Below are positions 50,408-61,846 of a stretch of 64,000 nucleotides of DNA, in pieces; within the stretch, counting starts at the first letter, position 1, and every line of letters starts with the position of its first letter. The position numbers and the translations under genes are program-made. This DNA comes from Symsagittifera roscoffensis (Eukaryota; Xenacoelomorpha; Acoela; Convolutidae): assembly GCF_963678635.1 (NCBI RefSeq), contig NC_087067.1:39516379-39580378 (forward strand), written 5' to 3'. The notes under the pieces are model-generated. The model worked only from the letters and a program-made list of their open reading frames with translations, ran no database searches and was not told where the DNA came from.

Positions 50408-53400
50408 TCAGGTTGCTCGTATTGGACTGACAGGGCTCATTCCTACATTCAAAAAAATTTTAGTCGTACAAAAATTTCGTTTTTTTTAAACTTTCGCTCA
50501 AGTTACAACCCTAGCAGAGCGGTGTTTGTTTTTTAAGGGACAAAAATGCTATTTTGCTTACTTTTTTTTCACACATTTTTCAAAATTCTACTACAATTAA
50601 GTCGTAAAATAGCAGCTGAAAGATGATATTAGTTTTTGGGTAAAATGCAGCTATTTTGTCGTTTTTATTTCAAAAAATGTCTTTTGAAAATTGAAAACCT
50701 GCAGCGGGGCTGCTTCTGCTCGGAACTTTCGGTCCATCGTCGTTTGTTCCGAACAGTGGTCTTGCACTCTCGTTGTCCCCTCCCCCTCTACTCTGCTCGT
50801 CAACAGTGTCTATTCTCCCCCCTCCTCGGTTCGGATTATTCTGACCCGACTGCGAGTGAGGATCTCGGGTGTGATTGTCGATTGAGCTCTCGGATTTCAT
50901 AACTGAGACCGAATTTTCTTGGCCCGAGTTTGAGGGACTGCAAAAAATTTTCTTTCGACAATAAACTAATTTTTGATCAAAGTTTCAATAAAGGACTTGG
51001 CTTTGACTTTTTTGCTAAACTATTACTGATGAAACTAGAATCACAAAAATAGAAACTGGCTTAGTCTTTTCGCAATGAACTAGAACAAAAGAATTGGGAA
51101 GTTTATGGTTTGCGCTGCTTCCTTATTTTGAAAAAGTTGTCTTGGATCTTTGTTACTACCTTCCCCACCATTGCTAAAAAGAGATATTGGTAATAGAGGT
51201 TGGTATGCGCTACACCGTTGAAATCATTTTTCCTTCACACTTTATTAACAAAAAACAAGGTCCCTTTACTTCCTTCCATCAAAAATCATCGTTTTTGGCG
51301 CCAGTAATGAGTTGGTGCTGTCGGGCGACAAAAATTGCCTAGACTTGAGTAGAATTGTACGTTTTTTAATGGAGTGTGCGTCTGTGGTGGGGGGAATGGG
51401 GTTGTAGGAAAGGAAACAATTATTTTGTTGGAAAAGTTTGCTTGGAAACGAGTGTTTACTCATCGTTGTTTTGTTGTTTATTCTTCTCGACTGGAGTTTT
51501 CACACCTCCTTGTCGACACATATTCGGCCTTCTGCGATGTCCTCTCGGAGCATTCGGCTGACCTTAATGATACAAAAAAATGTGACATGATGAAGAAAGT
51601 AATCATATACAATAAATAGCAAAAAGTAGGAGCAGACGGAAATAGTTTTAAAAAATCAATCTGCTAATTTCGAGAAATTTTTGCATGCAGAGATTTTAGG
51701 CGACCTTGAGTCACAGTTTCTGTCTGAAAAATTAGCTTTTGCTTGCGAAAGTTTTCTGAAATAGGTCATTTGCTCTTTTTAATTAGCTCTTTTTAATTGT
51801 TTGCAACTCTCAATAACTGCAAGATAGCTCTAAATAGAAACAAAAAAAAACAAATATGACAGATTTTACTGGAAGAAGATAAAAATAAACCAAGGTACCA
51901 CTTTCCTTTCTCCTACAGATGACCAAAGTAAGACCATTTAATCCACTATTTGATTTAGATCCGCCTAGCGCTCTAAGTGAAACCATCATTTTTGATTGAC
52001 CGATAATTCCAAACTTTTTCAAAACGACTCCAAAAGAAATCTAAAAATTTGTTGAGAAAACTTGGTCTGAAATTTTCCGTTTTTCAGACTTGCTCACACA
52101 GATGAATTAAAAAAGAGTGATCTTCCAATTTAACGATTTGGTTTTTAACGAGATTTTTAGTTAATTCTACCAGATCAGGATATTAAATTTTTCTCACTAA
52201 CAAAAGAAATAAATGTTTCAAAGAATTCAAGGAATATAGTTTTTACTGATATTGCTTATTTTGTGACTGCTTTGGTTAAATACAATGATGCATATACACA
52301 TAACGTTAATCCTTTTTTGTGTGAGAAAATGGGCTGTACCAATTTTTGGTTACGTGTAAATTTATGAGTTCCTAAACAAGAGTGATACTCCCAGTTTGAA
52401 TATCAGCAATTATCTATATTTGAGCACATTTCTTAATGGGCTCAAATGAAGTTGGAGCTCTTTTAAGTTTTCTATTTGGGATACTGAAGTAATTTTTTTG
52501 CAGTAGACATCAAAAGTTTCTCGAATTCTGATGACATATTTTTTTGAGTGGGATTTCTTGTTCAAGCATTATTTCGCGGTCGAATGAATTTCAACTGCAC
52601 TTTGTGCTGAACAAGCGACTATAGTGTTGATTTGAAATATCCCGATAAAATTAGGTGAAACAGAATTGCTTTTATGGTGCAATTTTTTTTGCAAAGTTTT
52701 GAACCAAAATTACACTCTTAAAACGAGTCAATTCTTTCTATTTAAAATTAAGGAGATAAAAAAGTTCAATTGATGTAGGAATAACTCCAATTGTCTCTGT
52801 TTACCTCCTTTATTTTTAACCAAATAAATTGATTCGTTTTGAAGATATCATTTTGGTTCAAAACTTCGCTAATAATGCACCATAAAAAAACTGATGAAAA
52901 TTCGAGCAATTTTTTTCCTCATCAATTTTAGGCCGAACTTAACCGGCTGTAAAAAAAACGAGTTGAAAAGTTCTGTTATACTTCATAAAAATGCAGTGAA
53001 AAATCATTACATCGCGAAAACAGGCCTGAAAAAAATCCAACACAAAGAAATACATCATCACAGTTTGGCAAATTTTTTCTGCCTACTGCAAAAAAATCTC
53101 TTCAATAAACCAATTATTTGTGAAATGAGAGAGAGTTTATAATAAACACGTTTTTAAAATACCCTGTACACAAAATTTAATTGTTTGGTTCAGACGATAA
53201 GGAAGAGTAGAGCAACAAACCAAAGCACAAGCACACATACAAACACCGCACACCACACACATTGAGAATCGGCCTGTACCCTACCTACGGAGGCTGTTTT
53301 TTTTTTACATAGAATGGTCATACAGACTATCTCGACAATTTTTTCTTAGTTTAGAAATAAACAACTTCTGGAATGAAATAGTCAGAAATCAGTTCGCAGC

Positions 53401-56400
53401 TCAACCGCAACAAGATAAACATTCTTCGAGTATAAACATTAGCCGTAGCAATACAAAGCAAGTTAAAACTTTTTATTTAAACATTTTATAAAGAATTTCT
53501 GACCAGAAACTTAGATTAGATGTGAAGTTGTTCAGGTCAGAAATGAAAAAAAAAATAGGTACGGGATTCTATTCGACATACAACTGTTGCTTTGACAGAC
53601 AGGCAAATTCACACACACGCCACAACTATCACTGAAAAAAGCTTTTTAGAGAATAGAAATGCTGAACTTGCGCTTAATTTTGTCTACTGTGTACCTATTC
53701 TGAAGCGGATTTGTCCTGGAATGAGGCAGATACTGATCATAGTGCCCACCAGTTGAACAACAAGACCCAAAGCACCCCACACTTTGCTGTCAGAGTCAGC
53801 GATCAGATCGTATGCTGCAACACACAAAAAGAACTAACCGGGACTGTTCAAAATACAAGTTGAACTCATCGGTCGACTCAAACTTATCATTCGACTCGTA
53901 TTTTGAACCGTCCCGGGGATTTCGTTTTGCTCATTCTGCACATGATTTCAAGCTTTCATTATTTGAAAAGAAAAATCACCCATTGGAATTGGGTGGGTCA
54001 GAATTTTTTGAAAAACGACCCCACAAAAAACCATCCATAGAATTGAGCACAGTTTTCAGCTTTTCCCCCGCATTCCACAATTTTGGCCTGTTTTTTTTGG
54101 ATACATTTTTTCGGTACTGCGACAACTTGCTAGAAAAGACAACTCACAACATAAGACAACTCGCAAAATTTTAGGAAAGCAACAAATCGCAAGTTTTTTA
54201 GGGTTTAGGGTAAATTGGAAATTTTATATTCTCAGTTTAAGGTCGCCGGTGGGCGATAACCGGCTCTAAATGTTGTATAAAAGCCTACCCTCTGTTGGCA
54301 ACCTCGCAACACATTGGCGCGACTGCGGCGGTGAGTATAATGTGAGTTAAATTTTATATAAGGTGAGTTGCCTTTAATTGTGATTTGTCTTCTCTTGCGA
54401 GTTGTCGCATTACGAATTTTTTCGATTCCAATTTTGAAAGCCTGAAATAATGTGCGGACCGAGCAAAACTTTTTGTTTTCTTCCTTTTCCAAGCAATTAT
54501 ATACTTTTTTCGTGGATATTTGGTTGGAGCAAAAAGGTTGAAAAAGAAGTCGTGGGCAATTCGCACCATATACGGTTAGATAGAAGCCATAGAAGATTGC
54601 TGTCGCATATAACCGTATAAAAATGCATTTCCCAAAAATGGTACCATCCATTAACGACCTAATAAATTTAGTTTTTAAGCTGAATAAAATCTTGGCAATT
54701 CGAATCATTCATTCCAAAAAATGAATTGATGCTAGGCTGAAAAAGCTTCCATATGATACATCACTCGAACCTCTGTAATGGTCTACTGTGGCACGTTGAT
54801 AACTGCTGGATAAATATGAAACCAAAGTTCTCATATTTTTTGGACCAAAAAATGAACTGCTTTTTAGGGAGATCAATTGCCGGACTGTTTCAGGCAAAGC
54901 AAAGAAAAATAACTTAGACAAACATTTGGAGCAAAATTAAACTCGTGATAAAAATTGATTTCAGGCGCAATGTAAGTTTTCACAAAAGTTGTGAACAAAA
55001 ATAGAGATGGGACAAAATCAGATACATGTGTTGATTTTTAATTCAGCAATGAGACATTCAAATATCAGAGAGATTTGCTTCAATTTTGCTGAAAATTGAA
55101 TCATTTTTAATATGTCTAGTGGATGTTGATATGAAACCCACATTATATATATATTTTTTGAAATTTCCAAGCAAAAAATAACAAAAAACCAAGAATGGAT
55201 TCAAATAAAAAAAAACTAAAATTGGAATTGTAGTCGATTCACTTCTGAACGCCAGTAGTTTGTTGAAAAATGGGTTTTTGAGCTCCAAAATTGATATTAC
55301 TTTTGAAAAAACCAAAAAATCTTTCTCAAGTATTTAGTGTCAGACGTAATGTAAGTCGTCACAAAAACAGTGGACAAAATTAGAGATGTGACAAATTGGA
55401 TACAATTTTTAGCCATTAGTGAGAGCTTCGCTTGAAATTGTTCGGTTTAAATTGATTCAATTTTAAAATACATATTACATATTAGATCTTGATATGAAAC
55501 CTACTAGTCGCAATTTTAGGAATTTTTTGGCCATCAAAAATAAAAATTGATTTAAACTGAGAAGCCAAACTCGGAATTATATTCGATTCAATTTTAAATG
55601 TTTTTGTTTCGTTCGTTTTTCTGAAAAATGTGTAATTCAGCTCCAAAACTGAGTTCGTATATTGATGAACTCATTTTTATATTAAGTTTTTAGGCTTATA
55701 AGAAAGGGGCATTGTGGCATTGTGGCGCTCGGGCGCCGATGGTACCTAACAATCAAATGATAGCTGGTTTAAATCGCATGTGCGCTGCAGTTTGCAAGGT
55801 AAGTTGAATAGCTTGAGGGAAGCTTGCTGATTGTATGCTTTCCAGTCATACTGATGAAACAACCCCCAGTTTAAGACTAACCCAGAGTTTAGGACTAAAG
55901 CAATTATTCAAAATGTGAAAAAATCTCAGCGAGAAAACTGAAACGCGTATTGCAAAATTTGTATCAAACTCACGTGTTTCTCATAGATTCAAGCGATTTG
56001 AAAACTTAAAATTGATGTGGAAAATTGGTCCTTTTAGATCTGGGACACTCCTCATAAGCTGGTTAGTCCTTGAAACAGGTTATTGATAATTTTCAAAAAA
56101 GGTAGAAATTTTTTGAGATTAAGTACTTGAGTTTGTTTTTAAAGATTTGTATTTGAATTATAGTATTTGACAGGCGATGAAAATTTTCCGCAGTATTATT
56201 AGGCTAATGGACAAAAATTAACGCAAAAACAGGTTTTACTCTCTCAAATTTTGGTTTTTAAGCAGAGGCAGATTTCGGTTTTGGCTTGCGCTCTCATCAA
56301 AATTATAATTATTGACACCGAAATCGTCTTTAGAAAAACTTCAGGGTTGTTTGGTCGAAAGTGCGTGTCAATAAATAATTGTTTAGAAGAGATGGTTTGA

Positions 56401-57216
56401 TTGGTCAGGAGGTCGAATCCCTAAAAGATAATTGAAGGGCGTCAGCCACCGCTTTTTCCCTTAATCCTCCCCTGATTTAAAAAAAATATAGTCGAAAAAT
56501 TTAGTTCGTTTTAACCAAAATTTCACATCGGGCGACAGAAATTGATCTAAGCCACCCTCTCCTAAGCTCTCCCTTTTTGACTAGAAAATTGTACCAGTAA
56601 TTTTTGGGTCTGAAAAGCCAATTGGTAAAAGCAATTCTATAGGAGTGGACATTGTTTTAAATAGGCCGAAATTGATCGCGTGATGTGAAATTTGGTACAA
56701 CAATCTAAATGAGAAAATACCAAAAAGTGCGCGACAGTTTTACTCATGACCGTTGCTTCTATTTTTTCAAACCGTTGAGAATTTTTTTTTACAAGTGGTG
56801 AAAACTGGCCGTTTTAGACCCGGAGTAAACTGCTAACTGATAAAAATCATAAATTGAGAATTTAAGGTATAGTAGTTATGACCATTTACTGTCGGTCAAA
56901 TTAAAAATTTTTCCAAAACCAAACTGAATTTTTCCCAAATTCGCCTTTAAAATTGAAAATTCTTGAGTGTACAAACAAAAGTTCGCGTTTAATTTTGTCT
57001 TCTTTTATTTTTTCCCCAGCTTAGTTTTTCAATACACTAAAGTGAGCACGTAAAATGATAAAAAAAAACTGACAAAATTACCTATGAGTGAGCATCCTGT
57101 AACTGTTGTCAAAATAAAGAAAGCAATAAAGGGTTTCCATGAGCGAACTCGAGCCATGCATTGCTCGTGCACAAAACACATTCGATAATTTTGTTTTGGT
57201 TTGTCTTTGCTGATTA
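50408..57216 (-). CDS. Unrecognised multi-pass membrane protein, 3' part of the gene (five exons)
   Basis: I pieced together exons 57,216-57,082, 53,814-53,695, 51,557-51,506, 50,937-50,699 and 50,442-50,408 (stop TGA at 50,408-50,410). All junctions are GT-AG, acceptors are pyrimidine-rich, and all four intron phases fit. The joined part is about 192 residues. It starts with a Cys-containing cytosolic-looking stretch (CFVHEQCMARVRSWK), has a membrane segment (FIAFFILTTVTGCSLI), a short polar loop (DLIADSDSK), a second segment (GALGLVVQLVGTMISICLIP), then a basic stop-transfer QIRFR and a disordered tail rich in Ser, Asn, Gly and charge (SGQNNPNRGGG, PKVPSRSSPAAG, ending PIRAT). I recognise no family. 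Earlier exons must lie above 57,216 and were not found; the first acceptor could alternatively be at 57,209. Confidence 0.65.
53838..53916. repeat. 26-bp imperfect inverted repeat next to a splice acceptor
   Basis: CCGGGACTGTTCAAAATAC at 53,838 pairs with GTATTTTGAACCGTCCCGG ending at 53,916, 23 of 26 positions matching around a 27-base loop. It lies 24 bp outside the exon at 53,814-53,695, on the intron side of its acceptor. Confidence 0.8.
55694..55798 (+). other. Orphan candidate exon on the plus strand
   Basis: Between a TTTTTAG acceptor and a perfect AAG|GTAAGT donor lies an open 35-codon segment of exact phase 0/0 (includes GALWHCGARAPMVPNNQM and NRMCAAVCK). Its GC content stands out from the surroundings. 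It sits in an intron of the minus-strand membrane protein gene and could belong to a plus-strand gene, perhaps the one at 58,205, but I could not link it. Confidence 0.35.
56405..56475. repeat. Dispersed repeat fragment (right end type)
   Basis: GGAGGTCGAATCCCTAAAAG and CCTTAATCCTCCCCTGATTT match the right part of the elements at 37,098-37,150 and 45,480-45,580. Confidence 0.45.
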
Positions 57217-58204
57217 CTAAGAAACAAAAAACAGGTCTGGGCCTCTTTTTGACGTTTCTACAATTTGTCAAAGGTATATGCTGATGTGCATTTTTTGAAT
57301 ATATATTATCTTTTGGTTTATGCATTATATTTTGCTCAACGCAAACGGTAGAAACTAATTTTAACCCAAATTTGAGATGAAACACTTGTACGCAGTATGT
57401 TTTTGTGAAAACCTAGTGCAATAAGTGAATCGCAAGCAAAATGTCAAACACTGTGCAATATTTGAAACAATAGTGCATTATCTTTTCGCTGACAGTCAAA
57501 CAAAATGAATTAACTCTGAAAATCAGTATAGCATGAATATTTTTCACAAACTTGTTCGTGTATTTTACATGGGTTTCATATCGGATGAGTAACAGTTTAT
57601 ATTGCACCTCGAAACTTGTTGACTTAACGACCCTATAAGTCTGGACTTGTTTGCAAAATTTCTCGGAGTAACTAATAGCTGTTGTCTTTCTAGTACAAAA
57701 CCCTCACCGATCGAAAATAGCTGCTTTTTTTCTTCTACAAAACCCTCATCGATCGAAAATAAAATTTATGTATTTATAGCCCATTTTTGTAACCAAGAAA
57801 TTTAACTGAGGCAAAGTTTTCCGCAAATTATGCACTAATTGACCAGAAAACTACTCGAATTGAACAAATTGCAGAGTTTTGTTTTCATCGCTCGACTAAA
57901 ACTCAGTTGAATCCTCGACAAATGTGATGTTTATCAGAAAAAAAACATAACTAGGATTTTGAAGCTTTTTGGTCTTCAAATAGAACTGCTTGCGATGTGG
58001 TATAGAAATCTATTAAAATATTGAAAACGGTAAATCACTTTTTTTGTAGATCTTGCACTATTTTCTTGACATGGATCTCGCGCTGACTATGATGGGGTAA
58101 TTTCAGCGATCGTTTATTTAATTGCTTATTCAATTGATGATGTTCTGGACAAGAGATCGTTAGCGGAAAACCTTTTTGAATTTCCCGGGTCTCGCATTCT
58201 GTAG

Positions 58205-61200
58205 GACCGACTATGGAACGAGTCTGCTCTCATCGAAGTCGAGACGCGATTGATGGAGGAAACTTGAGTCATCATCACAGCCAACGATCTCTCACCAGGT
58301 CACAACACTTTGATCCCGGACAGTATCCAAGCCAACAACACCAAGCAGAGGTTAATGACCGAAAACCCTTCTTGCAACAGCATCAGCCTCATAATCAGCA
58401 TCAACACCCTCTTAACGTGAATGTAACACACAATCATTCGCAATTCCCAAATGCAGAAGTTCATCACGGCATGTCGCGAAATCCCTCGTTCCAGCCCGCA
58501 TCCAGTTTCAAGCGTTAATAATCGATTATATTGCAATTTTAGTACCAGTCCCGCTAAAATTGAGAAACAGTCGATTTTAATCAATTAATAATCGATTATA
58601 ATCTCTTTTTTTTTCAAATCAAATTATAATTAATTATAATCCATTATAATCGATTATTTATTCGTCTTTTTTTCGATAGAATTATAATCGATTATAATTG
58701 ATTATAATCCATTATTTTTATTCAAAATTCTATTTCGTTAGTTTTGCGCAAAAATCCATTATAATCGATTATAATTGATTATAATTCCTTTTGTTTGTCC
58801 ATTTTTGTCTTCGAAGTTGCATCTAAATTGCTTATATTTTATGCTTTTTGTGAACGTTGGTTCCTATGAAAAATGAGAGAAAATTTTTCAAAATTTTCCA
58901 ATTAATTCATTTTTATAAGTTTTTTTTTCCATTTCAGCCCTATTAGAGTTGTTTTATGATGCGTATTTTAAGCTTTTATAAACACCAAAACATCAGCAAA
59001 TTGATTTAGTTTCATGATTGATTCGGAAAAATTATCTTTCATCTACCGCGAGAACCTTTCCAGTCATATGAAAGGATCTCTGTGAAACTTTTGTTTCGTG
59101 GTAAAACTTTGTGTTCAGATGAACCAAAGTGTTCAAGAGATCTCTCTTTTAGAGATTTTCTTATTGACACAAAAATAATAACCCATAAGATACAATTCGA
59201 AAATCGGAAAATTCCGGCAAAATAAGAGATTATAATCGATTATAATCGATTATAATTGATTTTAAGGGTTTTTAGTAAGAACTATAATCAATTATAATCG
59301 ATTATAAGAGATTATAATCTCTTGGAAAATATCACGATTATAATCAATTATAAATCCCTTAAGGACCTAATTTTGGTAATTATAATCAATTATAATTGTC
59401 AAAAAATCATCATAATAATCCGTTATAATCGATTATTTACGCCTAAACTTATTTACGCTGCTTTCTGTGTTTTGTTACTGCGATGAAATTGTAGACTTTG
59501 TCTTTGCACAAATAACAAAAAGTAGTTGTAGAACAGAGATCTTTGCCTCTTAGGAAGCTCGTCAGTACTTTCCCGAAGCATCCGACTCTCCTCGTATTCA
59601 ACATTCGAATCTCAATTTCGACCAATCACAACGCCTAAATTCATCGCATTATAATTCTTCGTCCACTTAGCACGTCCACTTAGCCGAAATTCAACAATGG
59701 CCAATTCATTCCAAGTCCAATGTCAATGCTGTTCAACTCAATTGGACGTCTGTGCTGAGAATGCTGCCACTGTTTCTTCCACGGTGCCTTTTGGGACTTC
59801 TAGCCGACAGCCCCACAGAGCCGAATTCAACCCGAGTAGAAAATCTGGATTATTTCCCGATGTCAGTAATGTCGTTTTATGTCGGGATCCGAAGTGCGCG
59901 AATAGTTTGAAGCGTTCGGATAATTGTGATATCTCAGCAAATAATCATCCGCTAACACCAGGCGTCGCGGGAGGTTTGGCAGACAGCGGAACATCTGGAA
60001 TTTGCTCAATGGCGAGTGACGAAGGCGCACTTGCGGTCACGACTAGCACATATGGCTTTACAAGTACTCATCTTAAAGCGCCTGAATTTCAATTCCACCA
60101 ATCGAGAACTCAGTACCTGTGACGCGTTTATAGTTAGATGTTTACTTTTTGTACTAACTGTTGTTTTCAACTGATTTTGAAACTGTTATTTGATGCGTAA
60201 TATGTGTTAAGCGCACTGAGTGTCTAAGCGTGCCACCAAAGCGTACCTGCATGACTTAAAATTGTCCTGTAATAGTTGGTAGAATTAGGAAACTTCCGAA
60301 ATTTGAAATGGGTATATACTTTTTGTTGTATGTTGTTAATGAAAGCTCACGTATTAAGAAACTTCGTTTAGGCTTCTCGTAAATATCTCGAGATTAGTGT
60401 CCAAACGGCAAACAACGATAAAGAAGACCCGAGGAGTCTGAAAAACGGGGAAGCAGGTTTAGACGTGATGTTTGGACGGCTGGAAAAATTAGAGAGCCAG
60501 AAACGACACTCACAAGAAGAAGTAACATGACCTCAGGAATGAGCTATCGACATCCGGGAGTTGTTTCGCAGAATCATCCAACGTTTTCAGTCGGAACCGA
60601 CACACGTGTTGCGATTATCGAACAAGACGAGTTTATTTCGTTGCAACCAATGAGTCCGGGATCCATGTCTGAAACATCATCAGGCGCCATTTCGCCACTT
60701 CCTAATCCAAGAGGCATGCACAACTCACATAATTTACAAGGTGGCCATTTTGTCGCTAATTCGCGCACTGCCCAATTAGCCTACAACCATGCAAATACCA
60801 GTTCTAATTCACCGCATCATCATGTCCAATAACTGCCAATCGACGATGTCCAATAACTGCCAAGCTAGTACACACCAGAAGCATCCATTGTCCAGAGGCA
60901 TGGCAACTGATACGCCCTCTTGTGACCTCAGTGGAAGCGGAAACTCGCCAATAGATTACTGTTATCAGTGCTCAACGTTGAACAACTCGAACGCTTTAAT
61001 GACCGCCAATCATAATCGCGTAGTTCCTGGTGGCGGAATTGAAAGTCAATGCAGCAGTATTGAAAGCAACTGCCAGGGACTCTCACAGTCCAATACTATG
61101 TCGGGAGGAGTGAAACATTTGCAAAAGGTAACAGGAGCAGGAATGCACGCAACCGTGCTGTTACAACCCAAACAACGTGCAACACTCGAGTCACACTCAG

Positions 61201-61846
61201 GGAGGCGTGAACGGAGTTTGCAATCAATGTCATCATAACTCAAATGCTCAAAACACAAATGTTAGTCATCATGGATCCAATAACACTTTATTATCCAATA
61301 GAGCTAAAAGTCCAATGGATGCAATTGATCAGCATCAGCTTAAGCAGAGTGGCGGAATCCACAATACGTCTTTGCGATCCAATCCGCCGAGAAAAAATGC
61401 ACCACCAGTTCCTGTCAGACGCTACGCGACGCTTACAGGAGGCGAGTCACAGTTTAACCACGATCAAAATGATGCCTCGGTAGCTTTGCTAAAACCTACT
61501 TACAATACCAGTCAGCATAATCATCAACAGTTTCTCAGTAATTCGATCAACAGTTTCAGCAGTAGCAATTCTCAGAGCTTTAGCAAACAGAGGGGAAAAC
61601 TGAGTAGAACAGGATCTATCGTATCTCAAGCGACCCATTTGCAAGATGATGCAATTTCACGGACATCAGAACAGTCTTTTGGAATGGGTAGTCTAGCAGG
61701 TACAGAAGGTGTTATGTTCGATGACCTCTATGAGCTCTCAAATAGGGCAAAGTTACCCAGGGGAGTTGAGAATATCAGGCCTCACCTGGAACACGTGGAC
61801 AATGTACCCATGTTAGTTCCGCTCTTCACTGATTGTACGCCAGAAG
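58205..61846 (+). CDS. Gln/Asn/His/Ser-rich disordered protein, multi-exon, continuing past the window or in undetected exons
   Basis: Coding-like sequence in changing frames becomes one frame if short introns are removed. Proposed exons: 58,205 to between about 58,350 and 58,518 (ATG at 58,213); 59,554-59,593; 59,671 to about 60,110; 60,372-60,521; 60,572-60,823; 60,879-61,127; 61,201-61,846, the last ending at a strong AAG|GTATGT donor. Introns of 77, 50, 55 and 73 nt carry GT-AG ends and restore frame; the 55-nt one has a weak donor. Donors before 59,554 and 60,372 are unsettled. The product is low-complexity: HNQHQHPLNVNVTHNHSQ, SFSSSNSQSFSKQ, several CxxC pairs (YCYQC, VCNQC, CQCC), and a proline-rich KNAPPVPVRRYATL that could bind SH3 domains. 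I recognise no family. A decayed gene is the alternative. Confidence 0.55.
58517..58800. mobile_element. AATCGATTATAATCC array, MITE-family related
   Basis: At least eight variants of TAATCGATTATAATTGATTA. The array begins at the very end of the first open exon of the Gln/Asn-rich gene, whose stop codon TAA is the start of the repeat. Confidence 0.65.
58801..59219. other. Spacer between two AATCGATTATA arrays
   Basis: AT-rich; a pyrimidine-rich tract ending CCATTTCAG near 58,938 resembles an acceptor but no coding sequence follows. Together with the arrays on both sides it may be one inserted element. Confidence 0.35.
59220..59445. mobile_element. Second AATCGATTATAATC array in the same intron
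   Basis: Variants of TTATAATCGATTATAATCG and TATAATCAATTATAA, plus a CTTATAATCTCTTATAA-like palindrome. It lies about 110 bp before the next acceptor (59,553). Confidence 0.65.
60820..60867 (+). repeat. 24-bp tandem duplication
   Basis: ATGTCCAATAACTGCCAA occurs twice in 24-base units. It coincides with the frame change between two segments of the Gln/Asn-rich gene, so it is either in the proposed 55-nt intron or is a coding repeat beside an indel. Confidence 0.8.

Noticed and set aside
50636-50902. Plus-strand frames over the same interval
   Set aside because: They are antisense shadows of the Ser/Asn/Gly-rich exon at 50,937-50,699.
53812-54174. 120-codon plus-strand frame
   Set aside because: It crosses the acceptor and the inverted repeat of the minus-strand membrane gene and has no recognisable domain.
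54232-54708. 158-codon minus-strand frame
   Set aside because: Basic, low-information sequence without motifs; it does not fit the splice phases of the surrounding minus-strand gene, whose flanking exons join directly.
57029-57385. Full 118-codon minus-strand frame as a stand-alone protein
   Set aside because: Only its middle (57,216-57,082) has splice signals and phases matching downstream exons; the rest is intron sequence.
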